Below, one piece after another: positions 20,537-32,359 of a stretch of DNA of 64,000 nucleotides. Under the pieces are notes generated by a model. That model ran no database searches. It was not told where the DNA came from and saw nothing but the letters and a program-made list of their open reading frames with translations. Origin of the DNA: Azolla caroliniana (Eukaryota; Polypodiophyta); assembly GCA_043228905.1 (NCBI GenBank), contig JBHGNT010000016.1, positions 18,724,001 to 18,788,000 on the forward strand, given 5' to 3'. The stretch's first letter is position 1; each line of letters starts with the position of its first letter. A program made the position numbers and the translations under genes.

Positions 20537-22223
20537 CATCTCTGCAAATGAAAAGCTCCGTCGTTCCACCCGTGAAAAGAATCCGGTCAGTCGATTCGGC
20601 CACAACAACTACATGGCATATCACTATGCCTTTATGATGAAGGTGGCGACAGTACGCAAGCCAGAAACATTTTCCGAAGTAGCAAAGGACCCACGATGGA
20701 TCAAAGCAATGAACGAGGAGATGCGTGCACTACGCAAGAACGAGGCATGTGATCTCGTTCCCCACTCACCGCACAAGAAGGCAATTGGATGTAGATGGAT
20801 TTACAAAGTGAAGTACAACGCCGACAGTTCCGTCAACCGCTACAAAGCGCAACTCATAGCGAAAGGCTACGCACAAACGCATGGAGTTGACTATGAAAAG
20901 AACTTTGCCCCGGTGGCAAAGATGACAACGGTATGGACCGTAATTGCACTTGCCGTGGCGAAAGGGTGGCACCTCCATCAACTGGACGTCAAGAATGCCT
21001 TTCTACAAGGCGAATTAGAAGAGGTGTACATGATACAACCACCCGGCTTCAACTTGAGCACCCATCCGAAAGTTGTATGCCGACTCAAGAAGCCACTCTA
21101 CGGCCTCAAGCAAGCACCGTGTTCTTGGCATTCGAAGATAACGCAATATCTTCATCAAATTGGCTTCCGTATGTCAAAATTGGACAACTCCCTCTACATA
21201 CGAAGCGATTCCCCAAGTCCGATCGTCATCATCTTATATGTGGATGACCTAGTCATTGGAGGTGAGCATCTCGTCGAAATCAATAAGGTCAAATCCCTCC
21301 TTTCCGACAAGTTCGAGATGACGGACATGAAGGAGCTCCACTACTTCCTCAACATCGAGATAATTTGGACTCCGGCCGGAATCATGATCTCTCAACGGCA
21401 CTACATCCTCAATTTATTATACAAATTCGGGATGGCTGAGTGCAAATCCGCGGCAACCCCGCTCGATCGCAATTTCAAACTAGTTGCGAACTCCGGCACC
21501 AAAGCGTGTGAGCCGACTCAATATCGGCAACTCATCGGGAGTCTCATCTACCTCACGATCACTTGACCCAATCTCAGTTATCCGGTCGATCTCCTTAGCC
21601 AATTCATGCAAACACCGCGTAATACTCACTTGGATTGCGCTAAGCGAGTTCTACGATACGTGAGCGGCACAATGAATTGCGGCATCCTCTACAAGACCAC
21701 GATGCCAATACGACTCGAGGGGTACACAGACACCGATTGGGCCGGCTACAAAGCTGATAGAAGATCAACCTCCGGATTTGTTTTTTCCCTCGGCAACGGA
21801 GCAATATCTTGGAGCAGCAAAAAGCAACCAACCGTTGCTCTTTCGAGCACAGAGGCAGAATACAGGGGCGCAGTAGTGGCCGCATGTGAAACCGTATGGC
21901 TCAAAAGGATACTCAAGGATCTAGGCGTACCCATCAAGGATCCGACTTCCCTTTACTGCGACAACATGACCAGTATCTATTTGGCTCGGAACCCGGTGTT
22001 CCACACGCAGACAAAGCACATCGAAGTGCACTATCACTTCATCCGAGAGCGCGTTCTAGCTGGCAATGTCGACCTACAACACATTAGCACAAATCTTCAA
22101 ACGGCCGACATCTTCACTAAAGCCTTAGGAGCCGACAAGCTATGGCAAATCATGACCGATCTCGGATTGACGATCCCTGACCTGCCAAGCTTGAGGGGGA
22201 GAACTGAAGACACTACGCAATAA
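20537..22223 (+). pseudogene. copia-A reverse transcriptase and RNase H
   Basis: Resumes the copia frame after the gypsy. RT: WIKAMNEEMRAL, GCRWIYKVKYN, QLDVKNAFLQGEL, catalytic IILYVDDLVIGG. One TGA at 21564-21566 (an Arg codon position) breaks it. RNase H: EGYTDTDWAGYKADRRSTSG, SSTEAEYRG, YCDNMTS and TKHIEVHYHFIRE. Stop at 22221-22223. Apart from that stop the domain is intact. Confidence 0.93.
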
Positions 22224-22452
22224 CGCGTGGATTCCGCAACCGCGCAACGAAGCTGCGAAGAGCCGATCTACCGCGCAAAGCCGCGAAGAAAGACGCAAGC
22301 CGAAGCACATACTTCTCAACTACGCACAATGCAAGCTGGAGCACGGATTCCGCAACTCCGCATAAATGCGAGTCGACGCGGACCGCGGAACGCGAGTCGA
22401 AGTGGATTTCGGATACCGTCTGAAACCGACCCGACTTGATCTTGAGGGGGCA
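22224..22452 (+). other. copia-A tail between RNase H and 3' LTR
   Basis: About 230 bp with an open 70-codon Arg/Ala-rich frame (22227-22439) and the polypurine tract tcttgagggggca before the LTR. Compare the much longer open tail in copia-D. I cannot say that it is translated. Confidence 0.6.
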
Positions 22453-22843
22453 TGTTGAGAATCAAGCTCAACTTGGTCTAGTGTGTGAACTCACCTTGAG
22501 GGTGAATAGACACTCCAACGGTCAAGAGTCACCATAATGTCACCACTTTATATTCTTGCATTTAGTATGAGTCATAGAATCATATTCTATGACACATAAC
22601 TTATGAGCTTTCACATTCCCCATGCTCCATGAGTCTTGTAGTTAATGAAGAGAGAGGGTGACTATGTAAAGCACCCTCCTCCCACCTTGTATAATGTTGA
22701 GTCTTTCTCCTTTGTTAATATACTTTACCTTGCATATTCTCTGTGTCTTACTCCTTGTCTCTCTCACACACACACTCTCTCTCATACACACACACAATTC
22801 ATATCTATTCCGCTGCACATAATCCATCTCTTGATTCTTTACA
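22453..22843 (+). repeat. copia-A 3' LTR
   Basis: 391 bp, TGTTGAGAATC...CTTTACA, followed by TCTTA (22844-22848). The dinucleotide tract near 22770-22795 is longer than in the 5' LTR. Confidence 0.95.
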
Positions 22844-22848
22844 TCTTA

Positions 22849-23847
22849 TGTAGAATGCCATAGGTTTGTTCTCACCATTCCCCTTCAATCACATGCATTT
22901 ATGGAAATGATGCAAATGCCTCCTTTCTTCTTAAATATGACATCATTCCTCAATCATTTTTGTTGAGCTTGCAAATAATGGAATGTCTCCTTTCATCTTA
23001 AATAAGATACCCTTCCTCTATCATATTATTTGAGCTTGCACTCATGTTGCATCTTATGAACATCTTATACATTCATATTTTGCATATTACTCGCACTCTT
23101 ATGCATTTCAGGACTGGAGGGAGGTCATATGATTAGATCCTCTTTTTTTGCGAATGGTCTCCTACATTAAGTTAATACATGTCCTTGTGATAACTAACGT
23201 AGTGTTTGGAATGCTCAACAACTTTACACACCATAAATAATTGTGCGTTTGTTTAGATTGTTTGACGAAAAGTCTAATTGAAAACGCTTACCCATGTGGA
23301 GGCTTGTGGACATTATTCTTGTTCATCATTTTGAAGACCCCCTTTTTCCCTATGATGTTGTCTCACATTCATATGACTTAGTAAGACTTGGTTCAAGCTA
23401 ACTTACAACCTTTTTTTGTATATTGGTGAAAGTTTGTGGCCACCCACCTCTATGTGATACAAGCCCCCATTAAGAACACTTTGTTAAGTCTAATCAAGAG
23501 ATTGTCATGTGCAAACTCAGTATGCAATCTTTCATTGCAAAATGATGTAATCATAACTAAGGTCCAGTCAAATCATTAGACAACTTGAATTGAAAAAGCG
23601 AAGCTTGATCTATGAGGCCACGTGCTCATGCCAATGCGTGAGAACCAAGGTCTTTGATCAAATATTGCATTCAATAACTACCCTAAAATGCGAGCTCCCA
23701 CTTTATGTTGGTTGATGAAGATGAAGTGGTCGAGCAATTGTTTTTACTGATAGTAGAAAGAAAAAATACAATAGAGAAAGAAGAACAAAATGCATAGATC
23801 ACACATAGACATTTTGGTAGCATAATAAACCTTGCATTACTTTTGAT
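22849..23847. other. AT-rich flanking DNA, no gene seen
   Basis: About 1 kb with no usable open frame, no recognisable repeat family and no splice-linked coding. It continues the pre-insertion host sequence of copia-A. Confidence 0.5.
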
Positions 23848-23855
23848 CTATATAC
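23848..23855 (+). repeat. 8-bp target duplication CTATATAC, left
   Basis: The same eight bases occur at 25378-25385, flanking the TIRs of the element between them. Confidence 0.85.
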
Positions 23856-25377
23856 TAGGAATGGGCCCAATTTGGTTTAGGTTTCTTTGCCTTGAAACCA
23901 AACCAAACCAAACCAAACCATTTATATAGATAAAAAACCAAATCAAACTGTTTATGAACTTTCAAGCCATTTAAGAAAACGTAAATCAAACCATTTTAAA
24001 CAAAACCGTTTAGGGAAAAGTTGAAACCAAACTGAGCCACTTAATAAAAAGTTTGAACCTAACCACATTTAAGCCAAACTAATTAAAAAATGAAATAAAT
24101 AAAAATACACTAAATTAAATAAGCATTTATGTTAATTAAATTAAATAAATAAATAAACATTAATTAAGCCATTAGATTAAATAAACATTTAAGTTAAGTG
24201 AATTAAATCAATAAAAAACATTAATTAAACCATTAAATTACATAGACATTTAAGGGATAAAAAAGTTAGCCACTTTCAAGCCATTTAAGAAAACGTAAAT
24301 CAAACCATTTTAAACAAAACCGTTTAGGGAAAAGTTGAAACCAAACTGAGCCACTTAATAAAAAGTTTGAACCTAACCACATTTAAGCCAAACTAATTAA
24401 AAAATGAAATAAATAAAAATACACTAAATTAAATAAGCATTTATGTTAATTAAATTAAATAAATAAATAAACATTAATTAAGCCATTAGATTAAATAAAC
24501 ATTTAAGTTAAGTGAATTAAATCAATAAAAAACATTAATTAAACCATTAAATTACATAGACATTTAAGGGATAAAAAAGTTAGCCACTTTCAAGCCATTT
24601 AAGAAAACGTAAATCAAACCATTTTAAACAAAACCGTTTAGGGAAAAGTTGAAACCAAACTGAGCCACTTAATAAAAAGTTTGAACCTAACCACATTTAA
24701 GCCAAACTAATTAAAAAATGAAATAAATAAAAATACACTAAATTAAATAAGCATTTATGTTAATTAAATTAAATAAATAAATAAACATTAATTAAGCCAT
24801 TAGATTAAATAAACATTTAAGTTAAGTGAATTAAATCAATAAAAAACATTAATTAAACCATTAAATTACATAGACATTTAAGGGATAAAAAAGTTAGCCA
24901 CTTTCAAGCCTTTAAACCAAACCACTTAAACTTGTAAACTGATAAACCCCAATTTTAGAATTGTCCCTTCACACGTGCTCATTGCTGGGTATACTCAGCA
25001 TAATCAAGTTCATGAAGCTTTACTTCTTTCAAGCAGCTACAAAGTGGGGGCCTTTCCCTAGACGTTATCACCTTCATAGGCCTCTTGAAGGCTTGTGGGA
25101 GCTTAGGATATATGGGAAAAAAGGTAATAAGATATTCAATGTTCATTGTAATAGTGGACTATTTTGTATATTGTCTTTGGCTACTCTAATTTTAATACCA
25201 ATGGAGGATAATTTTATGGTAAAAAAACCCAATTTTAGAACCAAACTGAACTAAAACCGAACCGTTTATTAATGATTAAAACCAAACCAAACCATTTAAT
25301 TATTTCGGAACTTATAAACCAATACCCTATGGCTTAATGGTTCGGTTCAGTTTGAGCCGAAATTGGGCCCATATCTA
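23856..25377. mobile_element. Non-autonomous hAT-like DNA transposon
   Basis: Terminal inverted repeats of 18 bp with two mismatches (TAGGAATGGGCCCAATTT against TAGATATGGGCCCAATTT) and a perfect 8-bp duplication CTATATAC. TIRs beginning TAG, an 8-bp duplication and subterminal AACCAAACC/GGTTCGGTT motifs are hallmarks of plant hAT-derived non-autonomous elements. No transposase: the longest open frame (24961-25254, 97 codons) has no match I recognise. The middle is filled by a 314-bp tandem triplication. Confidence 0.82.
23961..24902 (+). repeat. Three tandem copies of a 314-bp unit
   Basis: Units start at 23961, 24275 and 24589, each exactly 314 bp and apparently identical by eye. AT-rich, with ttaattaaattaaat motifs. 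Located inside the hAT-like element, so amplification happened after or during its mobility. Confidence 0.95.
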
Positions 25378-25539
25378 CTATATACATCCTACAATTTGTG
25401 GGAATTACATTTTTGGCCTTTCACACTATGTATCAATCTCCCACTAAAAGCCAAAAATTGATGAAACTGATGGAAAGATTATACAAGACCTAAACCTCCT
25501 ACTTGATGAACATTTTACACCATATACACAAAGGGAATA

Positions 25540-25950
25540 TTTGGGTAACATGAAGAACTAAGTGATTCCCATCACGTGACAACAATGTTGTAGCACATCA
25601 TGCGGTAGAACTTTGGTCAATGCATCTAAGACATATTTTTGAGAAACAACCTTCTCAAGACTAATGCAGACAACAACTATGCATTCCTAGATGAAATTGG
25701 TATCGCACTCCAATGTGCTTGGTCTTTGTATGATACACTAGATTTTTAGCCAACGCAATGACACCTTGGCTATCACAAAACAATATGGGTACAAGTTGAG
25801 GTATGCCCATGTCACATAATAGTTTGGAAAGCCATACAACTTCCTTACATGCCTCACTACTTGCAACATACTTGACTTATGTATTAGACAAAGAATTACA
25901 CTCTTGGAGGCAAGATCTCCAATATATGGCACCTCCCATAAACTGAAAGA
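25540..25950 (-). pseudogene. copia RNase H remnant (copia-B)
   Basis: Reverse strand still reads ASSEACKEVVWLSKLLCDMG, CDSQGVIALAKN, YHTKTKHIGVRYQF and DVLTKVLP, the C-terminal RNase H of a copia pol, with several stops. The piece upstream of it is cut by the copia-F LTR at 25960. Confidence 0.8.
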
Positions 25951-25959
25951 TGTACCTTG

Positions 25960-26826
25960 TGTTGAGAGTAGAATCTCAAATTTGTGAGAAAGATTAGCTT
26001 GGAAATACAAAACAATACGTGGAAACAACAAATGCACAATACAGAGTGATTTACGTGGAAACCCTAAATGGGGGAAAACCACAGGAACAGAGATCCCACC
26101 ATACAGAGAGAAATACAATGTGATATCACACAATACAACACTCTAAAACCGAGTGTATCAGCCGCACAAGGCTCTTGACATCCAAGCTCACTTAGTTATG
26201 GCACCGGTCTCTCTCTCTCACACTCTTCTGTTCTACCTACTCACACTTCTCAGCACACATTGTTTTTCTCACATATTCTACGTTTGCCCTAGATGTTTTT
26301 ATACTCATACATCACATGGGCTATTTACAAATGTAGCCCCTACTACACATTACTACTATTATTATCTATAATAATAAGTAGCCATCAGCTGACTCTAGTG
26401 TCGAGTGTCCAATCGGTCTGACTGGTTGGCCTGGTCATCGACCATCAGGTCGACCTAGCCAGTCAGTCGTGTCTTCGACCTGGATCTCCTTTCTGTTGAC
26501 TCACCCAGTTGACTCTCACAATCCACTTTCTCGCAGTCGACCTGGCTAGTCAGTCGTGTCTTCGACTTGGATCTCCTTTCTGTTGACTGACCCAGTTGAC
26601 TCTCACAATCCACTTTCCGCAGTTGACCTAGCTAGTCAGTCGTGTCTTCGACTTGGATCTCCTTTCTGTTGACTCACCCAATTGACTCTCACGGTCCACT
26701 TTCTCACAGTCGACTCTTCAACCATCGACACTCAGCCCGAACAATTGGCTCCTCCTAGTCTTCGACTGTCGGCACTTCTTGGCCCAAACAATTGGTTCCT
26801 CCCACTAGAGGGACATATTCCCAACA
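25960..26826 (-). mobile_element. copia-F 3' LTR, minus orientation
   Basis: Reverse strand TGTTGGGAATATG...CTCAACA, 867 bp, with TGTTG/CAACA inverted termini and the polypurine tract gaagggggagtt on the coding side (26827-26838). It inserted into the copia-B RNase H. Contains three tandem 87-bp units (26464-26722). Confidence 0.85.
26464..26722 (-). repeat. Three 86-87-bp tandem repeats in the copia-F LTR
   Basis: Units beginning cagtcgtgtcttcgac at 26464, 26551 and 26637. They lie near the U3 start, where retrotransposon enhancers usually sit. Confidence 0.88.
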
Positions 26827-26836
26827 AACTCCCCCT

Positions 26837-27850
26837 TCACTCCAGTGGGTGGGAGTCGGTCAGTCCTGTCTTTTCTTGATAGACTTTGAGTCTGTCCATT
26901 GGTAGGTTCTTCGTGAGCATGTCGGATCCATTGTCGTTGGTATGGATTTTCACAAGGGAAAACTCTCCTTCATCAACCTTCTCTCGCAACCAGTGATACC
27001 TCCTTTGTATATGCTTGGTCCGAGAATGGTATGCAACGTTCTTTGCAATATGTATGCCACTCTGATTATCACAGTGGTGCAAGAATTCTTCTTGCTTCAT
27101 CCCGAGTTCACTGAGGAAACTCATATACTTTGCCTCTGTGGTCGACAAGGCCGCAGACTTCTGCAGTTGTGACTGCCACGACATTGCTCCCCCTGCATAG
27201 GTCATCACGTACCCTGACGTGGATCAACTTGAGTCTGCATCCCTTGACATGTCTGAATTGGTAAACCCTTCGTGCATGGGTTTTCCGATACCATACCTTA
27301 GGCATACGCCCGAGGTGCATTTTAAGTACCTGAGTATCCATTTCACCACTGCACAATGTTCTCGTCCTGGATTACTCATATATCGGCTTACCATTCCCAC
27401 AACAAATGCTATGTCTGGTCTCCTGGAGCCCATAGCATACATTAAACTCCCGACGGCTGAGGCATATGGTACTTTCCTCATCTCAACCTTTTCTTTCTCC
27501 CCTCTTGGGCATTGCTTTGCATTCAACTTGCAGTTGGTCTGTAACACAGAGCCGACTGGCTTTGCTTTCGACACGTTGAATCTTTCTAGGATCTTCGTCA
27601 CATATTTCTCTTGTGACAACCACAACACTTTCTTAGTTCTGTCCCGAACTATGTGCATCTCTAAGATCTATTTTGCTGGTCCAAGATCTTTCATGGCAAA
27701 CGATTTTCGTAGAGCTTTCGTCAAGCTTCCGATCTTCCTTGTATCTTGATCGATTATCAACATGTCATCTACATATAATAAGAGAATAAGGAAGTCACCT
27801 TCATCGTACCTTTTGATGAACACACATGGAATTTTCTGCTCGCGTAGGAA
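26837..27850 (-). pseudogene. copia-F RT C-terminus and RNase H
   Basis: Minus-strand pol 3' half. RT: FIKRYDEGDF and LLLYVDDMLIID near 27770, then ILERFNVSKAKPVGS. RNase H: MTYAGGAMSWQSQLQKSAAL, CDNQSGIHIAKN, YHSRTKHIQRRYHW. Interrupted by a stop near 27650 and a frameshift near 27210-27220. It is truncated at about 27850, where unrelated plus-strand sequence starts; the 5' half of this element is missing. Confidence 0.88.
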
Positions 27851-27869
27851 AACTATGAGCCCCCGACCA

Positions 27870-28319
27870 GAGGCCCATCATTCTGTGTGTGTACATGGGT
27901 GTGCATAGTTTGAAGCTCTATTTCTGGCCAAGCCGGTTGTAATTCCCTATTTCCCTCTATTAATCATTAATCTTGATGTGTCTCTCTATGCGTATGGACA
28001 TCTCCATGTTCTAGCATTTGTTCTGTTTCTATTTCTGTGTGCGTGAGCCTGTGAGCCTGTGAGCCTGTGAGCTCCTCACTGCTATCCGCCAACGGGTCCT
28101 CAACGGAATACATCTCTGAGCTCGTGCACTCAGCATCCGACATTCGGGAACCAATCCGGTTCAGATACGCGTCCGAAATCCGATCCGGACAACCTTCTTC
28201 TAACATCAGCTCCTTGGTCCGAGACCCTGGTGGTCTCGCACCATTTCAACACACGCTCGCGGAAAACCGCGACATCTTTGGTGAACCCAACATGAAAAGG
28301 GTTGGTAGAGGAGTCCAAG
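27870..28319 (+). other. Upstream part of gypsy-3, possible leader or LTR remnant
   Basis: Non-coding. It contains three copies of gagcctgt (28045-28072). It is not recognisable as a paired LTR because no second copy is in the window. Confidence 0.4.
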
Positions 28320-29321
28320 ATGAGAGGAAGTGAACTCACTGAAGCAATGGTGGTGGCCGTTGACCGCCTAATGAATGCTCTAGAGGGCACAAGTACCCTC
28401 CACAAGGCTGGATAGGCAATAGTTGGCACAATAGGCCGATTCAATGGAAAGGACGTGACAAGCTACCTGGAAGCCTACTAGGCTGAAATGTTAATGAAGG
28501 ACATTCCGGAGGATAGACGATTATCCATATTCCCTCGAGTAGTGACGTAGAGCATCCACGTTGAGGTGCTCGAGATTCAAGCCGATTGTCGAAACTAGTT
28601 GGAATTCAAGGGACGTCCCCTCAAAAGGTATGGATTCAACGACTCACTCCGGTTGTCAAAGTGCGAGTTCATGGAGTGGGTCGAAAGCCGCGAAAAGGGG
28701 AGGAATACATCGGTGCTCCTCCAAGAGTTCGAGAAGCAGTTCGCTCAGCTCTCGGCGTTGGATTAGATAGTCCTCAATACGAGCAAGGTCCTACTATTTA
28801 TTAAGTCTGTCGACGTGGGTGATCGGGAGAAGGTAGGTCTTCTATTGGAGACGGATGAGGGACTCACGGCCGACTGGGCCGTGGTGAAGAGGGTCTGGAA
28901 ACGTTTCGATAAGTGACGGGATAGGAATAACGAGGGGGAGTCTATGGCTAGCCTGATTGTCGTGAAGAAGCCAGGAGAACCAGTCCCGACATGGTCGGAA
29001 GAGACGAGACGGTGGCTGGAGTCGGGCATGGTTCCGACCAACATGGTTAGAGGATTGTCTAGGGGTGCAACGATGGGGGAGCTGATGTCAATGTGTTCAT
29101 GACAGCTGATGAAGATGGTGCGCAGCCTCCAAATCGCACAAGCCCAGAGAGTTGGTGGAGGACGATCGCGTGGCCGGAGGCCTCCGAATGATTGCATATG
29201 GTGTGACGATGTTGGTCATGTTCAGAGAGACTGCGCCGACTTCGCTGAGGCACTGAGGAACAACCCTAAACCCGAAATGTCGAGGCCATCCACTACTCGG
29301 CCTCGGCCGACATTTGGGTAG
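28320..29321 (+). pseudogene. gypsy-3 gag
   Basis: ATG at 28320 (MRGSELTEAMVVAVDRLMNALEG). Gag-like with MEWVESREKGRN, VLLFIKSVDVGDREKVGLLL and a CCHC knuckle CIWCDDVGHVQRDC at about 29193-29234. Many in-frame stops (for example after STLHKAG, EAY and RFDK). GC-rich relative to the surroundings. This is a divergent gypsy lineage, not close to gypsy-1 or gypsy-2. Confidence 0.8.
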
Positions 29322-29630
29322 GCAGAGGCAAGGGTGCCGACTTTGGGAACGACACTGGATTTTGGCCAGTTGTGCTCGAGACCTTCTTTGGGAAAAGGTT
29401 GAAGAAAGAAGAAGCGGACCATGTGGAGAGGTGGGTCCAGGAGGTCACCGGATGAAACAATCTGGTTGAGGAGAGAATCGGCTCCGTGGAAGCCGTGTGC
29501 CAGAACTACAAGGTTTTGGTAGAAGATAAGCGAGCTGGAAAGGCCGGAGGGGGCCGGTCCCTCGAACCGGTATGAGACCCGGAGTGGACTAAAGAAGAAT
29601 GACAGGGGCCCAGCCAGCTCATAGGAGAAG

Positions 29631-30367
29631 ATGAAGTTGTCGAGCTTCCGGTTGAGCTCAGAGATGGAAAGGGCGATGGACCTACGAAAGGTCTTGGAGG
29701 AGCGGATCCTCGACAACTGCATGGAACTCACGTTGCGGGAAGTACTTGGGATAGCGAACAAGGAGTTCCACGATGACATCGTGGATCTAGTGAAGAGAAA
29801 GCGACTCTCATCGGAGCCAGAACTGGAGAAGCCGGTCGAGGTGAGGATGACATTGATCGATGAAGTGGCAGTAGAAGACGAATACGCCGAAAACCACTAT
29901 ATGAAACCACACTGGGCAAGGGCTACGATGTAGACACCAGTCCAGATCGGTAATGTTCAGGAGCCGATGGTAGCATTGATCGACCACGGATCGGAGATCA
30001 ACCGAATGTTGATGGACTTCTACAAGGAGGGAAAGTGGCCGATCAACACCAAGCACGGGTGGAAGATATGTGTGGCGACCCGAGCCATGGAGGAGCTTAC
30101 GGAGCATGCCTGAATGTCTAGATAAAGGTCAGGGACGTTGTGATTGACCAACACTTCTTCGTGCAAGAGACGTCCTCCCACCTAGTAATTCTCGACGAAT
30201 CTTATATCACGGCGGCTCGAATGGAGACAAAGGTGTTGGACAACGGTTCAACATATGCAAGGGTAAAGAACCAGGATGGTCGACACTGCGTCCAATTTTT
30301 GACCGTTCGGCCCAACCACGAACGGAATTGTAATACTCTTGGCAACGATGGCCGAGAGGATTTTTGA
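29631..30367 (+). pseudogene. gypsy-3 protease region
   Basis: Retropepsin-like core with MVALIDHGSEINRML at about 29968-30015. The active-site triad appears as Asp-His-Gly instead of the usual Asp-Ser/Thr-Gly. Downstream VVIDQHFFVQETSSHLVILDESY resembles the C-terminal flap and core of retropepsins. Stops between 29931 and 30140 break the frame. Confidence 0.7.
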
Positions 30368-31820
30368 ACAGGGCAACCAAGGCGTGGGGCTGCGATAGTC
30401 CGGATAGCTGGAAGAAACCCCACACTTGTGCCATAGGTAGGAAAACTTGGCCCTCTGTTAACGGAGGTTGTACCTTAACCGGCATCGGTGGCCGGGAAAG
30501 GAAGCGGGTCGAAGGGCGCTTGAAGGCATGTGGAGCCTTGCGCCCGGACAAACGGATCGATGGTGCCATGGATGTGGTCTCATTCGACGACACCCTCGGG
30601 GATATCGAGAGGGTAGTCGACGAGGATCCATGCAAAGACCGGATTATTCTAGTCGGTTCGATCGATATGTACGAAGTCATCGTGGACTTCAGGAGGATGG
30701 TCGGGTCGGATTGGACCGCCCAAGTGGACACTAAATACAAGATTGTGGACTGGAAGGTGAGGCCAATTGCGGCTCCCTTGCCAGAGGGTAGCTGGGAGTG
30801 GATGAAAGGGGTCGAGACCAACCCGAGTTTGTGAGGTCTGGTCGGCATAGGACACCAGTTCGCCGATGAGACGCTATGAGAGCTGAAGATCAGTGGGGGT
30901 GGCTTCCTACTACCGGCGGAGGAGGACCAGTTTTAGAGGATGCTTAGGAGGCATGGGAAAGCCTTCGCATTCTTGTCGGAGGAGATCGGGTGCGTCGACC
31001 CGACGATCGTGGAACCGATGGTGATCTTCACGGTACCACATGTGCCGTGGAATCTCAAAACAATTCTGGTGTCGAGAGCCCACATCCTGAAACTGATGGA
31101 GCTGCTCAAGGAGAAGGTCGATATGGAGATCCAATAACCGTCGAGCACCCCATATTAGAATTTTTGGTTCACGGTACCGAAGAAGAACGACATGTTGCAC
31201 TTCATTCAGGACCTGCAACCGGTCAATAAGGTGACCATTCGAAATGCAGGAGCCGGTCCAACGATCGATGAGTTTGTAGAGGCCTTCGCCAGAAGGTCTA
31301 TCTACTAAGTCAACGACTTATACTCAGGGTACGACTAGTTCCGACTAGTCGTGGAAAGTAGGGATATCACGACGAAGTGAACCCCTCTCGGCCTAGTTCG
31401 GATGTGTACCCTATTGCAGGGAGGAACAAATTCGGGCGCACCTGGTGAACGCGATGAACAAGGTGATGAGGGACTGCATCTGAGACATCACCATGCCATT
31501 TCTGGATGACATTCCGATCAAGGGATGTTTGAAGGAAGCCAAGGACGAATCGGTTGGAGCGGTTGGGTGCCGGAGGTTTGTCGCGTACCACATCTCCGAT
31601 TGTGAGAAGATACTACAAAGGATTGAGCGCACTCGGTTTACCTTCTCCAGGGAGAAGTTAGCTTTCGGATAATTGGAGATCCTGGTGGTCGGTCACCTAT
31701 GCGGCTCATATGGCCAGAAACCGTCTCCGGCAAAGGTAGAAACCATCTCGGCGATGAGAGAAGAGTGCAGGTTGGTCACGGAAGTTTGACGATTCTTGGG
31801 AGAGTGCGCCTTCTACCACA
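30364..31820 (+). pseudogene. gypsy-3 RT
   Basis: Connecting region (30364-30834), then RT with FTVPKKNDMLHFIQDLQPVNK, IRNAGAGPTIDEFVEAF and VNDLYSGYDQ-like blocks between 31140 and 31340. Frame changes and stops follow, and the catalytic aspartate region (about 31490, FLDDI) lies in another frame. Interrupted at 31825 by a solo LTR. Confidence 0.75.
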
Positions 31821-31825
31821 TATGG
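31821..31825 (+). repeat. Target duplication TATGG, left of solo LTR
   Basis: Same five bases at 32360-32364 on the other side of the LTR. Confidence 0.92.
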
Positions 31826-32359
31826 TGAAGAGAAAAGCGCAAAATGTTGATCGGCCACAACCGAGTCTTGAATCACTTCAATGAGAATCAACCACAGAAA
31901 CGGAAATGGAGAGAACACAAAGGAAATACATAGGATGTTTACATGGAAAACCCAAATAGGGGAAAAAACCACGGGAGCCCACGGACTCCAACTATCACTA
32001 TAGGAGAAAGGTACAATCAAAGCCTCGGAGGCAACGACCTCAAGCTCTTTATCTTCGCCAACCGGCGGTTACAACAGAGTATCTCTCTGTATCTCACACT
32101 CTCTCCCTCTCTATCGCTCTCTGTACAACAGTTAAAACGATATAAACAACAACACTCTCACATACTATAGCGATTGCCCTAAGTCATATTTATACTTATA
32201 TGAACTTAGGGCTATTTACAAATATAGCCTCAATAGACTTACTCAAAACATATCTACAAGTATGTTTTCTCTTTTGGTTCTCACCGGGTCTCCTCCGGTT
32301 CTCACCGGATCCTCTTCATTCATCATCGGATCCCATCCGGAGGGACCGATTTCCCAACA
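31826..32359 (-). mobile_element. Solo LTR, copia-C-like, minus orientation
   Basis: Reverse strand TGTTGGGAAATCGGTCCCTCC...TCTTCA, 534 bp, with TG/CA termini and TATGG duplications. No internal element sequence remains, so it is the product of LTR-LTR recombination after insertion into gypsy-3. Shares CTCGGTTGTGGCCGA and the GGTCCCTCCGGATGG start with the LTRs at 37420 and 12834. Confidence 0.92.

Larger units (their letters stand above)
13174..22843 (+). mobile_element. copia-A: full-length Ty1/copia element carrying a nested gypsy
   Basis: Bounded by 377- and 391-bp LTRs and TCTTA duplications. Gene order gag, protease, integrase, RT, RNase H is the copia order. Subtracting the nested gypsy-2 plus one duplication (about 4.2 kb) leaves about 5.4 kb, a normal copia length. 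Stops and frameshifts in gag, pre-integrase, integrase and RT make it non-autonomous. A relic of the same family is at 56519-58220. Confidence 0.95.

Noticed and set aside
24961-25254. 97-codon open frame inside the hAT-like element
   Set aside because: No transposase motif (no hATC or DDE signature) and it lies in repeat-derived AT-rich sequence.
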